Shown here piece after piece: positions 18,811 through 27,510 of a DNA stretch of 64,000 nt. Source of the DNA: GWE2-42-39 sp942493345 (GTDB lineage: Bacteria > Bacteroidota > Bacteroidia > Bacteroidales > Prolixibacteraceae); the NCBI GenBank assembly GCA_942493345.1, contig OW818695.1:2790001-2854000 (forward strand), read 5' to 3'. Made by a program: the position numbers and the translations under genes. Under the pieces are notes generated by a model. That model was not told the origin of the DNA. It did no database searches and worked only from the letters and a program-made list of their open reading frames with translations. Numbering within the stretch: the stretch's first letter is position 1; each line of letters begins with the position of its first letter.

Positions 18811-20364
18811 ATGAAAAATAGTAAAATACTTTTTGCAGCTTTTGTAAGTTTCATTTTTCTGGGTAGCTGCAGCGAAAGCTTGTTGGACATCAATCCGACC
18901 AATAAATACACCGAAGATATTTTCTGGAAAACAGAAACCCATGCAGATGCAGGTTTGGCGGCGTGTTATCAAAATTTAAGGGAAACCGGCATTTATGGCG
19001 GTGGAAGCTGGGCAACTCCGTTATGGGAAGAGTGTGCTACCCCCAATGCGATGGATTATAACAGTTCGTCCGGGTTTTTCCATATCGGTGATGGTACACA
19101 TGATGCCTCCAACAGTGGGATCATTAATAACCGTTGGAAGCATTGTTACCAGGGAATTGGCAGGTGCAACACGTTGCTCGACAAAATTGAAGGTATTACG
19201 ATAAAAGACGATAAAAAAATACAAATGATTGCTGAGACGAAATTCCTCAGGGCATTGTATTACAGTTTGTTGATTAATTATTACGGGGATGTGCCTCTGA
19301 TTTTAGATGCGCCAAAAATTGAGCATAAAGTTTTGCCAAGGACGCCAAAAGCGGAAGTCTTCACACAAATCATGAAAGATCTTGACGAAGCGGCATTGGT
19401 ACTTCCTGTAAACGCTTCGTTAGCCGGAAAACCAACCAAAGGTGCTGCTTATTCCCTGAAAGCCCGCGAATGCCTGTACCACGGAAAATTTGCAGATGCG
19501 GCATCGGCGGCCAAACAAGTAATGGATATGAAAAAGTACAGCCTCTTCTCGAATTATAGGAACTTGGTTATGCCTGCATACGAGAATAACCAGGAAGTAA
19601 TTTTCGATGTACAATACCTTTATCCAAACTACTGCCATTCGTTCGACCTGATTGTGAGACAATACAATACCAATGCGCCGTTACGCGGACTGGTTGATGC
19701 CTACCTGATGGCCGATGGCTCAACAATTCAGGAATCGCCTTTGTATAAATCCGCTACCTATTGGGAAAACCGTGACCCCCGGTTCAAAATGACGTTGGTG
19801 TGGCCGGGCTCAAAATACATGGGAAAAACCGTAACCAATACTCAGTTTGCACAAACAGGTTATACCTTTAAAAAATATGGCGTTTACGATGAAGACAACC
19901 AATATAATACGGTCATATTAAACTCAAATCAGTCTGATATCAATTATATTGTTTTGCGTTACGCCGATGTTCTTCTGATGTATGCCGAAGCAAAAACAGA
20001 AATCAACCAGGTCGATCAAAGTGTGTATGATGCGGTTAATTTAGTGCGTACCAGGGTAGGCATGCCGGGTATCCAATCGACTGATCCATCCAAACCAACG
20101 TATGTGGCTATGGGAAATCAGACAAAAATGAGGGACGTTATCCGTTTGGAACGGAGGATCGAGTTTGCTGGAGAAGGATTTTATTACATGGACATTTTGC
20201 GCTGGAAAACCGCCGAAACCGTCATGAATGGGCCAATCTTTACGTATAACAACACCCAAAAACTGGTGCGAAAATTTAACAAAGACAGAGATTATCTGTG
20301 GCCTGTACCTTCATACGAGATGCAGGAAAACCCAAATCTGGCCCCGAATAATCCGGGCTGGTAA
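18811..20364 (+). CDS. SusD/RagB family nutrient-binding lipoprotein
   Basis: Partner of the STN-type SusC 11 nt upstream. 517 aa. Lipobox FLGSC (Cys20). SusD features: ETKFLRALYYSLLINYYGDVPL, VLRYADVLLMYAEAKTE, NLVRTRVGMPG, RRIEFAGEGFYYMDILRWK, and a C-terminal LWPVPSYEMQENPNLAPNNPGW-type ending shared with the family. A terminator follows directly, so this closes the SusCD unit. Confidence 0.95.
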   Translation: MKNSKILFAAFVSFIFLGSCSESLLDINPTNKYTEDIFWKTETHADAGLAACYQNLRETGIYGGGSWATPLWEECATPNAMDYNSSSGFFHIGDGTHDASNSGIINNRWKHCYQGIGRCNTLLDKIEGITIKDDKKIQMIAETKFLRALYYSLLINYYGDVPLILDAPKIEHKVLPRTPKAEVFTQIMKDLDEAALVLPVNASLAGKPTKGAAYSLKARECLYHGKFADAASAAKQVMDMKKYSLFSNYRNLVMPAYENNQEVIFDVQYLYPNYCHSFDLIVRQYNTNAPLRGLVDAYLMADGSTIQESPLYKSATYWENRDPRFKMTLVWPGSKYMGKTVTNTQFAQTGYTFKKYGVYDEDNQYNTVILNSNQSDINYIVLRYADVLLMYAEAKTEINQVDQSVYDAVNLVRTRVGMPGIQSTDPSKPTYVAMGNQTKMRDVIRLERRIEFAGEGFYYMDILRWKTAETVMNGPIFTYNNTQKLVRKFNKDRDYLWPVPSYEMQENPNLAPNNPGW

Positions 20365-20374
20365 TTTGTACTTT

Positions 20375-20420
20375 AAAAGAGGTTGTTCAAAAGACTTTTT
20401 TGAGCAACCTCTTTTTATAT
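20375..20420 (+). terminator. Rho-independent terminator after susD
   Basis: AAAAGAGGTTGTTCA (20375-20389) pairs with TGAGCAACCTCTTTT (20401-20415), a 15-bp stem followed by T-rich sequence. It separates susCD from the isomerase-like gene, which may be read at a lower level by read-through or from its own promoter. Confidence 0.85.
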
Positions 20421-20450
20421 TTGCAAGTAAAATATTATTAAAATCAGATC

Positions 20451-21371
20451 ATGACAAAAAACTTTAAACTAATCATTGTATTGGTATTGATATCAGTTAC
20501 CGGTTTCTGTAGTAACAAACCCAAATTCCCGACCGAGAGTTGGCTGGTAGGTACATCGAGTGGTTTCTTTACCGATTATTCGCAGGAAGAATTTAACGAA
20601 ATTAAAAGCAATGGCATTACTTATCTCGAACTGACTTCAGGCGTTTTTCTTGGAAAATCGGATGAGGAACGGGAATTGTGGTGTGCCAGTTTCAAGGAAA
20701 AAGCCGACAAGGCGGGTTTAAAAATATGGTCAATTCATTTACCGTTCAGCCGTATCCTCGACATCTCGGTAATCGATGAAGAAACCCGAAACAACATGAT
20801 CAGGGAATGTATAAAGATTATTACTGTATGCCAGAAACTTAATCCACAAAAATATGTGATCCATGCAAGTTCCGAGCCGATCGGAGATTCAATACGGGCG
20901 GTACGGATTGAAAACAGCATTGCTTCGCTGAAGATTTTGAACAAGGAAGTTAAGAAACAAAAAGCACAATTGGCCGTTGAATGTTTGCCCCGTACCTGTC
21001 TTGGAAATACTTCCGAAGAATTATTATCGATTGTTAATGCGGTTGGAAACGGGATCGGGATATGTTTCGACTCGAACCATTTATTGAAAGAAAAGTCGGA
21101 GCAATTTGTTGCCAAAACCGGCGCACTGATCTCGACCGTACACATCTCGGATTACGATGAAATTGATGAACGTCACTGGCTCCCGGGAAAAGGGGTGATA
21201 AACTGGACAAATGTTGTTTCTGAATTAGTGAAAAGTGGGTACAAAGGTCCTTTTATGTACGAGATTTCGACAAAAAACAATCCGGGAGTAACAACAAAAG
21301 ACCTTATAATTTGTTGGCAGAAAATAAAGGACGATTACCAAAAATCGGCTTTATCTGGGAAAACAAAATAA
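20451..21371 (+). CDS. Exported sugar phosphate isomerase/epimerase-like TIM-barrel protein
   Basis: Member of the xylose isomerase-like (AP endonuclease 2 fold) family, which acts on sugars or inositols with a divalent metal. 306 aa. The N-terminus is a signal sequence ending near residue 19-20 (VTGFC); the Phe before Cys is a poor lipobox, so secretion rather than lipidation is likely. Barrel motifs: GITYLELTSGVF, IWSIHLPFSR, YVIHASSEPIG, AVECLPRTCLGN, GICFDSNHLL, STVHISDYDE and GPFMYEIS, with Glu, Asp, His and Glu available as metal ligands. It follows the PUL and probably modifies its product. Confidence 0.85.
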   Translation: MTKNFKLIIVLVLISVTGFCSNKPKFPTESWLVGTSSGFFTDYSQEEFNEIKSNGITYLELTSGVFLGKSDEERELWCASFKEKADKAGLKIWSIHLPFSRILDISVIDEETRNNMIRECIKIITVCQKLNPQKYVIHASSEPIGDSIRAVRIENSIASLKILNKEVKKQKAQLAVECLPRTCLGNTSEELLSIVNAVGNGIGICFDSNHLLKEKSEQFVAKTGALISTVHISDYDEIDERHWLPGKGVINWTNVVSELVKSGYKGPFMYEISTKNNPGVTTKDLIICWQKIKDDYQKSALSGKTK

Positions 21372-21536
21372 TATTCATCAATATTGATGAGATCAATGGG
21401 GTCTTTCCCCGGGAAAATGAATAAAACCTAATATTTCAGTGTAAAAAAAGATTGATTTCTTGAATGTGGAAAGGTAGGATTAAAAATGCCTTTTAATAAC
21501 ATCTATTGACTATCTGCGAGCTTGGTTTCAATAGTA

Positions 21537-21567
21537 TTTGCATGCGCACTTTTATATTTTATCTTTG
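21537..21567 (+). promoter_or_regulatory. Sigma-70-type promoter of the S41 protease gene
   Basis: TTTG (21537-21540) and TATCTTTG (21560-21567), 19 nt apart, match the Bacteroidota -33/-7 consensus exactly. The ATG follows at 21592. Confidence 0.75.
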
Positions 21568-21591
21568 TTGTTTTCTTAAAATGAAACAACA

Positions 21592-23202
21592 ATGAAGAAA
21601 TCAATAATAGCATTTGGCTTTCTTTTTTATATTGGGTTGGCCCTTTGTTCCTTGTCTGTGCAAGCTCAGGATGTAGAACAAAGCATGTACAAATTTGGCC
21701 GTCTGCTAAGACTGGTAGACACGCAATATGTCGACTCTGTTAATATTCCTTCGCTCACTGAAAAGGCCATTGTTGGAATGCTTCACGAAATGGATCCTCA
21801 TTCGGTATACATTACCAAAGAGGAAGTTGACGAAACGAACGAGTCGCTGGATGGTGGTTTTTTCGGAATTGGTATTTCATTCAATATTTACAACGACACA
21901 CTGTTGGTGTTGACCACTATTCCGGGCGGCCCATCCGAAAAAGTAGGTCTTCGTCCCAGCGACCGTATAATACAAGTTGGCGATAAATTGATTGCCGGGA
22001 AAGGAATCACCAACAACGATGTTTTCAAATATTTGAAAGGGCCGAAAGGTACTATTGTAGAACTTAAGGTGAAACGGAAAGGAGTTTCGGAACTGCTCGG
22101 TTTTACTATTATTCGCGATAAAATCCCGATCAACAGCCTCGATGCCTCGTACATGATTAACGACAATACCGGCTACCTGAAACTGAACCGTTTTTCGGCA
22201 ACAACGACCGAAGAGTTTCTCGAAGCAGTGAAAGGTTTAAAAGCCAATGCCGAATTTAAAAACATCATACTTGATCTGCGCGGAAACGGGGGCGGTTATT
22301 TAACTGCGGCCTACGAACTGGCCGATCATTTTCTTGATGGACAAAAATTAATTGTTTATACCGAAGGGCTGAAAAGTCCGCGAAAAGATTACGAATCGTC
22401 CAATAGGGGAGAATTGGAAACTGGCAAAGTGGTTGTACTTATTGACGAAGGTTCAGCTTCGGCATCCGAAATTCTTTCCGGCGCCATCCAGGACTGGGAT
22501 CGTGGATTGATTATTGGCCGTCGCTCGTACGGCAAAGGGCTGGTTCAGCAACAGTATTATTTAACCGACGGTTCAATGGTTCGTTTAACAACGGCTCATT
22601 ATTACACGCCCAGCGGACGATGCATTCAGCGGCCTTATGCCGATGGTGTTGACGAATACCGCAAAGACCGTATCCGCCGTTTCGAAAATGGGGAATTATT
22701 CATCCAGGACAGCATCCATTTTGATGAAAGTCAGAGCTACAAAACAAAAATGAACGCCCGTACCGTTTACGGCGGCGGCGGCATTATGCCCGACATTTTT
22801 GTGCCCATGGACACTTCGAAATATTACCAGTACTACAACGAATTATTGCGAAAAAACCTGATTTACGACAAAGTACTCAGCATTATGGACAAGTCGCGCG
22901 ACAAGTTCAAAAAGAAATATCCGACTTTTGAAAAGTACAATGCCGAATACGAAGTTGAAGACGATGTAATTGCCGACATTATTGCCAAAGGCGAAGCCGA
23001 AGGAGTCAAGAAAAACGAGAAAAGTTTGGGATTTGTCAGGCCCCTGTTGAAGCAGCAGATCAAAGCGCTTTTTGCACGCGACCTGTTCTCTGTAAGCCAC
23101 TATTACCAGATTATAAGCTCCGATGACGAAACCATTGGAAAAGCGGTGGAAGTAATCAAAAACTCGGCCATTTACGATAAATTACTTGTCGAAAACAAAT
23201 AG
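21592..23202 (+). CDS. S41 family C-terminal processing peptidase
   Basis: Periplasmic tail-specific protease with PDZ domain. 536 aa. The signal peptide ends at SVQAQ (about residue 25). The PDZ region lies about residues 85-165 (GGFFGIGISFNIY, PSEKVGLRPSDRIIQVGD). The catalytic domain has the Ser of EGSASASEILSG and the Lys of RRSYGKGLVQQQ, the Ser-Lys dyad of CtpA-type enzymes. The C-terminal 130 residues are charged and helical. Its own promoter precedes it, and pnuC starts 5 nt after its stop, so the three genes 21592-24307 form an operon. Confidence 0.94.
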   Translation: MKKSIIAFGFLFYIGLALCSLSVQAQDVEQSMYKFGRLLRLVDTQYVDSVNIPSLTEKAIVGMLHEMDPHSVYITKEEVDETNESLDGGFFGIGISFNIYNDTLLVLTTIPGGPSEKVGLRPSDRIIQVGDKLIAGKGITNNDVFKYLKGPKGTIVELKVKRKGVSELLGFTIIRDKIPINSLDASYMINDNTGYLKLNRFSATTTEEFLEAVKGLKANAEFKNIILDLRGNGGGYLTAAYELADHFLDGQKLIVYTEGLKSPRKDYESSNRGELETGKVVVLIDEGSASASEILSGAIQDWDRGLIIGRRSYGKGLVQQQYYLTDGSMVRLTTAHYYTPSGRCIQRPYADGVDEYRKDRIRRFENGELFIQDSIHFDESQSYKTKMNARTVYGGGGIMPDIFVPMDTSKYYQYYNELLRKNLIYDKVLSIMDKSRDKFKKKYPTFEKYNAEYEVEDDVIADIIAKGEAEGVKKNEKSLGFVRPLLKQQIKALFARDLFSVSHYYQIISSDDETIGKAVEVIKNSAIYDKLLVENK

Positions 23203-23207
23203 TTTTT

Positions 23208-23801
23208 ATGGATCAGATCATCGAATGGCTTTCGGTAAATTACATTGAAGTTCTGGGAGCCATTTTAGGGTTTCTGTATATTATTCTTTCCATTCGTCAA
23301 AACATATTGACTTGGCTAACCGGTCTGGCAACTTCGGCTTTGTATATCTATGTTTTTTTTGTGTCGAAGTTTTATGCCGACATGGGTTTGCAGGTTTATT
23401 ATGTAATCATCAGCATTTACGGCTGGTATCATTGGGCAAAAGGAACTTCGGACGACCATAAAAAAGCGTTGCCGGTTACCCGGATGGATATGAAAACCGG
23501 GCTTATTCTGGCGGTAGTTTCTGTGTTTTTGTATGGCATTCTTTTCATTATACTGAAACGATTCACCGATTCGCCGGTTCCGCATGGCGATGCGCTGATC
23601 ACCGCACTGAGCATTGTCGCAACCTGGATGCTGGCGCGCAAAATTCTGGAACACTGGCTCCTCTGGATTTTTGTCGATGCCTTGTCGATGGGTTTATATA
23701 TTTACAAATCGCTTTGGCCAACCACCGTCCTGTTTTTCGTATACACGGTGATGGCTTACATCGGGTACATTCAATGGAAAAAAGAAATACATCAGGATTA
23801 A
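23208..23801 (+). CDS. pnuC: PnuC family nicotinamide riboside transporter
   Basis: Inner-membrane facilitator for NAD precursors. 197 aa with about seven hydrophobic segments. The Trp-rich motif ISIYGWYHWAKG and the C-terminal WILWIFVDALSMGLYIYKSL block are PnuC features. The kinase gene that traps the imported riboside overlaps its 3' end, which strongly supports nicotinamide riboside as substrate. Confidence 0.93.
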   Translation: MDQIIEWLSVNYIEVLGAILGFLYIILSIRQNILTWLTGLATSALYIYVFFVSKFYADMGLQVYYVIISIYGWYHWAKGTSDDHKKALPVTRMDMKTGLILAVVSVFLYGILFIILKRFTDSPVPHGDALITALSIVATWMLARKILEHWLLWIFVDALSMGLYIYKSLWPTTVLFFVYTVMAYIGYIQWKKEIHQD

Positions 23802-24307
23802 AAATTGCCATTACCGGTCCCGAATCAACGGGAAAATCCCTGATGGCAAAGCATCTGGCCGAAAAATTCGGTGGAATTTTTATCCCTGAATACGCACGCG
23901 AATACATCGAAACCATCAACCGGCCATATAATTACAACGATGTGGAAACGATTGCCCGTCGTCAGGTTCAGCAATATATCGAATTGAAAAACGAAACAAT
24001 GCCGGTGTTTTTTGATACCTGGTTGATCATTACCAAAGTGTGGTTCAACTGGGTTTATCAACGTGTACCAGACTGGCTCGATGAGAATATCCGGAATTGT
24101 CCGGTCGATTTGTTTTTGCTGATGAAGCCTGACATCCCGTGGGAAGCCGACCCCGCCCGCGAAAATGGCGGTGAAAACCGGCTCAAATTGTACCGGCTTT
24201 ACCAGGAAGAACTGGAATATTATCGCTTCAGGTACGTCGAAATTGGTGGTTTGGGAGCGCAGCGCTACATTCATGCAGAGAATGAAATCTTCCGTATTCT
24301 GAAATAA
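23774..24307 (+). CDS. Nicotinamide riboside kinase (NadR C-terminal-type ATPase)
   Basis: Phosphorylates nicotinamide riboside delivered by PnuC. About 177 aa from the ATG at 23774. The Walker A motif GPESTGKS starts near residue 14. Other features: FIPEYAREYIE and VFFDTWLIITKVWF, as in the ribosylnicotinamide kinase half of NadR. The N-terminal adenylyltransferase half of full NadR is absent, so it makes NMN but not NAD. An upstream in-frame start at 23714 would lie wholly in pnuC and adds a basic, unrelated leader. The overlap with pnuC is 28 nt, suggesting coupled translation. Confidence 0.88.
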   Translation: MEKRNTSGLKIAITGPESTGKSLMAKHLAEKFGGIFIPEYAREYIETINRPYNYNDVETIARRQVQQYIELKNETMPVFFDTWLIITKVWFNWVYQRVPDWLDENIRNCPVDLFLLMKPDIPWEADPARENGGENRLKLYRLYQEELEYYRFRYVEIGGLGAQRYIHAENEIFRILK

Positions 24308-24403
24308 TTCTGAACTTTGCTTTTTAAACGTTTGTTTTTAACCTGAAAAAGCTGAATTTTGTCAAATCATCATTTGACTTTGAAATTCAGTAAAGTTACA
24401 CGT

Positions 24404-25336
24404 ATGAAGATTGCCGGAAACATCATTGAATTGATCGGGAAAACCCCGATGGTAAAACTGAACCGCATGGCCGGAGAAACCGGTGCAAATGTTTTTGTAA
24501 AACTTGAGTCGCGAAACCCCGGAGGTTCGGTGAAGGATCGGCTTGCTTTTGCCATGATTGATGCGGCCGAAAAGCAGGGACTTATTGGCAACGATACGCT
24601 CATTGTTGAGCCAACCAGCGGAAATACGGGTATTGGCCTGGCAATGGTTTGTGCCGTAAAAGGCTACCGGCTGATTATCGTGATGTCCGAAAGTGTTTCG
24701 GTTGAACGGCGCATTTTGCTGAAAGCCTATGGCGCTGAGCTGGTGCTGACTTCAGCTTCTGGAGGAATGAACGAATCCATTGCCCGTGCTAACGAAATTG
24801 CAGCGGAAAATCCCGGTTCATTTATTCCAATGCAATTCGAAAACCTGGCCAATGCCGAAATTCACCGTAAAACCACGGCTCTCGAAATTTGGAACGATAC
24901 CGATGGCACGGTTGATGTGTTTGTGGCGGGTGCCGGAACCGGAGGAACTGTTACCGGGGTTTCCGAAGTGCTGAAACAAAAGAAACCATCGGTGTATTGC
25001 GTGGTGGTCGAACCCCAGGGCTCGCCGGTTTTGTCGGGCGGAGTTGCCGGTTCGCATAAAATTCAGGGAATAGGCGCCGGTTTTGTCCCCAAAGTAATGA
25101 ATACGAAAATTTACAATGAAGTTTTTACCGTTTCCGATGAAAAAGCATTTGAAACCGCCCGGCAGCTTGCTTTGCAGGAAGGAATCCTTTGTGGTATCTC
25201 GTCGGGGGCCAATGTGTATGCGGCGCTTGAAATTGCAAAACGCCCCGAATTTTCAGGTAAAAATATTGTCACTATTGTTTGCGATACCGGCGAACGTTAT
25301 TTAAGTACTACTTTATTTAATTCCGAACCAATCTAA
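24404..25336 (+). CDS. cysK: Cysteine synthase A (O-acetylserine sulfhydrylase)
   Basis: PLP enzyme making L-cysteine from O-acetylserine and sulfide. 310 aa from the ATG at 24404 (MKIAGNIIELIGKTPMVKL, the canonical start); the frame is open to 24359 but that stretch is not family sequence. The PLP lysine lies in PGGSVKDRLAF, the substrate loop is PTSGNTGIGLA, the phosphate-binding loop GAGTGGTVTG, and GISSGAN is near the C-terminus. It is 8 nt before the serine acetyltransferase gene. Confidence 0.96.
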   Translation: MKIAGNIIELIGKTPMVKLNRMAGETGANVFVKLESRNPGGSVKDRLAFAMIDAAEKQGLIGNDTLIVEPTSGNTGIGLAMVCAVKGYRLIIVMSESVSVERRILLKAYGAELVLTSASGGMNESIARANEIAAENPGSFIPMQFENLANAEIHRKTTALEIWNDTDGTVDVFVAGAGTGGTVTGVSEVLKQKKPSVYCVVVEPQGSPVLSGGVAGSHKIQGIGAGFVPKVMNTKIYNEVFTVSDEKAFETARQLALQEGILCGISSGANVYAALEIAKRPEFSGKNIVTIVCDTGERYLSTTLFNSEPI

Positions 25337-25344
25337 TTCAAGAA

Positions 25345-26274
25345 ATGAAGACCAACTCAAATATTGAAGACAAATTGCTTCATGCTGTCGATTTGTTGTC
25401 GGACCCCAAAACATACAATCCGGTATGCCACGAGCACCATCTGGGTGAACCGCTTCCTTCCATTAAAAAATTGAAAACGATTGTCGGGTTGGCTCGCGAG
25501 ATCCTGTTCCCCGGTTATTTTGGAGATATAACTTTGCGCAGCAATACCGTCCGCCATTATGTAGGTGTTTATGTCGACGAGCTTTTTGAACTTCTGTCGG
25601 AACAAATTCTGGCCGGATTGTGTTTCGCCTGCACCCAGCGCGAAACGATGGACATGAAGGAACGTTCGGCGTTTGCTCACGAGCTGGCGGCCGATTTTAT
25701 TTCATCGTTACCGGAAATCAGGAGGATACTGGTCACCGACGTGGAAGCTACCTACATTGGCGACCCGGCAGCCAACAGCGCCAGCGAGGTGATCTTCTGC
25801 TACCCGACCATCCGGGCCATTTCGAATTACCGGATTGCCCATCGTTTGCTGGAACTTGGCGTTCCTCTCATTCCCCGGATTATTTCCGAAATGGGGCATT
25901 CCGAAACGGGTATCGACATTCATCCGGGCGCTCAAATTGGCGAATCGTTTACCATCGATCATGGAACCGGGGTAGTTATCGGGGCAACTTGTATTATTGG
26001 CAACAACGTAAAACTATATCAGGGCGTCACATTAGGGGCAAAAAGTTTCCCGTTGGATGAAAACGGCAATCCCATCAAAGGTGTTCCGCGCCATCCGATC
26101 ATCGAAGACGATGTGATTATTTATGCGCAGGCAACCATTCTTGGGCGGATCAGCATCGGAAAAGGCTCGGTTATTGGCGGTAACGTTTGGGTTACCAATA
26201 ATTTACCTCCGAATTCAAAAATTGTTCAGTTTAAAGCACGCGAGGCTTCGTTTAAAGACGGGGCGGGGATTTGA
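25345..26274 (+). CDS. Serine O-acetyltransferase
   Basis: Acetylates serine with acetyl-CoA to make the cysK substrate; the two enzymes form the cysteine synthase complex. 309 aa, with a long helical N-terminal half (about 1-180) and a C-terminal left-handed beta-helix from hexapeptide repeats (IHPGAQIGESFTIDHGTG, IIGNNVKLYQGVTLGA, VIIYAQATILG, GSVIGGNVWVT). The family catalytic Asp/His pair is in the SETGIDIHPGA and TIDHGTG blocks. The terminal GAGI may serve as the tail that docks in CysK, which is known of the family and inferred here. Confidence 0.93.
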   Translation: MKTNSNIEDKLLHAVDLLSDPKTYNPVCHEHHLGEPLPSIKKLKTIVGLAREILFPGYFGDITLRSNTVRHYVGVYVDELFELLSEQILAGLCFACTQRETMDMKERSAFAHELAADFISSLPEIRRILVTDVEATYIGDPAANSASEVIFCYPTIRAISNYRIAHRLLELGVPLIPRIISEMGHSETGIDIHPGAQIGESFTIDHGTGVVIGATCIIGNNVKLYQGVTLGAKSFPLDENGNPIKGVPRHPIIEDDVIIYAQATILGRISIGKGSVIGGNVWVTNNLPPNSKIVQFKAREASFKDGAGI

Positions 26275-26317
26275 TTTACGATTTACGATCTGTGATTTAC
26301 GATTGCTGATTTGCTGA
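26273..26317. repeat. Short degenerate tandem repeat (GATTTACGA unit)
   Basis: GATTTACGATTTACGAT is followed by variants (TGTGATTTACGATTGC, TGATTTGCTGA) immediately after the serine acetyltransferase stop. Four imperfect copies of about 8-14 nt. Function unknown; similar intergenic simple repeats are common in this phylum. Confidence 0.6.
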
Positions 26318-26379
26318 ATACAAATACTTTGGTCTAATAATCCAATAGGAATCATACCAATAAATTAAAAGAAGAAGAA

Positions 26380-27510
26380 TTGAAAAAGCAAAAATTGGTT
26401 GCAACTACCTTCGCCGGGCTTGAGAATGTACTGGCAGGAGAACTGCTTGAGCTGGGTGCCGATGATGTACAAATTGGCAACCGTGCTGTTTATTTTTCAG
26501 GCGACGAAAGAATGATGTACCGGGCCAACTATTTCCTACGCACGGCGCTTCGTATTTTGTGTCCAATCGAAACGTTTAAGTTCCGAACTGCCGACGATTT
26601 GTACATCAAGGCAAAAAGCATTGCCTGGGAAAATTACATGGAGCACAATCAAACTTTTGCCATCCATCATACGGTTTTTTCAGAACTGTTTCAGAATTCG
26701 ATGTTTGCCTCTCTGAAAGTGAAAGACGCCATCGTCGACCGGTTCCGGTTCAAATTTCAGAAAAGGCCATCGGTCGATCCCCGTTCCCCCGATGTGCAGT
26801 TCAACCTTCATATTGCCAACGATGTTTGCACTATTTCGCTTGATAGTAGCGGCGAATCGCTTCACAAACGGGGCTACCGCGTTGCACAAACGGAAGCTCC
26901 GATCAACGAAGTGCTGGCTGCCGGATTACTGAAAATGTCGGGTTGGGACGGAAAACAAAATTTCCTGGACCCCATGTGCGGCTCGGGCACGATTGCCATC
27001 GAAGCGGCGCTGATTGCTACCAATACCCCGCCGGGAGCGATCCGCAAAAACTTTGCTTTTCAGAAATGGAAGTCATTCCGAAAAGAAGATTTTCAGCAGG
27101 TTGTTGAAGAAGCATCGGTATGTAAACCGGAAGGGAAAATTATTGCTTCCGATGTTTCGAGGCAGGCCATCGACATTACTACAAAAAATGCAGAGGCTGC
27201 CGGGATGGGGAAATTCATTCAGACCAAAATCTCAAATTTCAAATATTTCGATGCCGAGCTCGAACGCCCGTTCCTGCTTTTCAATCCTCCTTACGGAGAA
27301 CGATTGGATCCGGGCGCCCCGGAATTTTATTCGATGATTGGCGAGCGGTTGAAACATCATTACGAAAACACCACCGCATGGATTATCAGTACTTCGGAAT
27401 GCCTGAAAACCATTGGACTGAAACCTTCGAAAAAGATCAATCTGCTGAATGGGTCAATCAACTGCACATTCCGTAAATACGAATTGTATAAAGGCTCAAA
27501 AAAGGACTGA
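26380..27510 (+). CDS. THUMP-domain class I SAM-dependent RNA methyltransferase (RlmL/Trm11-like)
   Basis: Likely 23S rRNA guanine-N2 methyltransferase of the RlmL N-terminal type. 376 aa. It begins with TTG at 26380 after a good Shine-Dalgarno (AAGAAGAA); the family N-terminus KLVATTFAGLENVLAGEL follows at once, so the start is well supported although not ATG. THUMP region about 45-165; SAM-binding motif DPMCGSGTIAIEAAL (about 205-220); catalytic NPPYGERLD near residue 305. It has only one methyltransferase domain, unlike fused RlmKL of enterobacteria. It ends tail to tail with the TsaC-like gene, stops adjacent. Confidence 0.9.
   Translation: MKKQKLVATTFAGLENVLAGELLELGADDVQIGNRAVYFSGDERMMYRANYFLRTALRILCPIETFKFRTADDLYIKAKSIAWENYMEHNQTFAIHHTVFSELFQNSMFASLKVKDAIVDRFRFKFQKRPSVDPRSPDVQFNLHIANDVCTISLDSSGESLHKRGYRVAQTEAPINEVLAAGLLKMSGWDGKQNFLDPMCGSGTIAIEAALIATNTPPGAIRKNFAFQKWKSFRKEDFQQVVEEASVCKPEGKIIASDVSRQAIDITTKNAEAAGMGKFIQTKISNFKYFDAELERPFLLFNPPYGERLDPGAPEFYSMIGERLKHHYENTTAWIISTSECLKTIGLKPSKKINLLNGSINCTFRKYELYKGSKKD

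Noticed and set aside
2749..18881. Possible avoidance of HindIII sites near the R-M genes
   Set aside because: At least four AAGCTT sites (2749, 3792, 6214, 18876) are present in the window, so there is no visible avoidance at this scale.
23825..24274. Minus-strand 149-codon frame opposite the nicotinamide riboside kinase
   Set aside because: Fully overlaps a confidently identified gene and has no domain pattern or promoter.
26273..26317. Tandem repeat as a possible CRISPR or IS end
   Set aside because: Units are 8-14 nt, degenerate and without spacers. It is a simple-sequence repeat, not an array.
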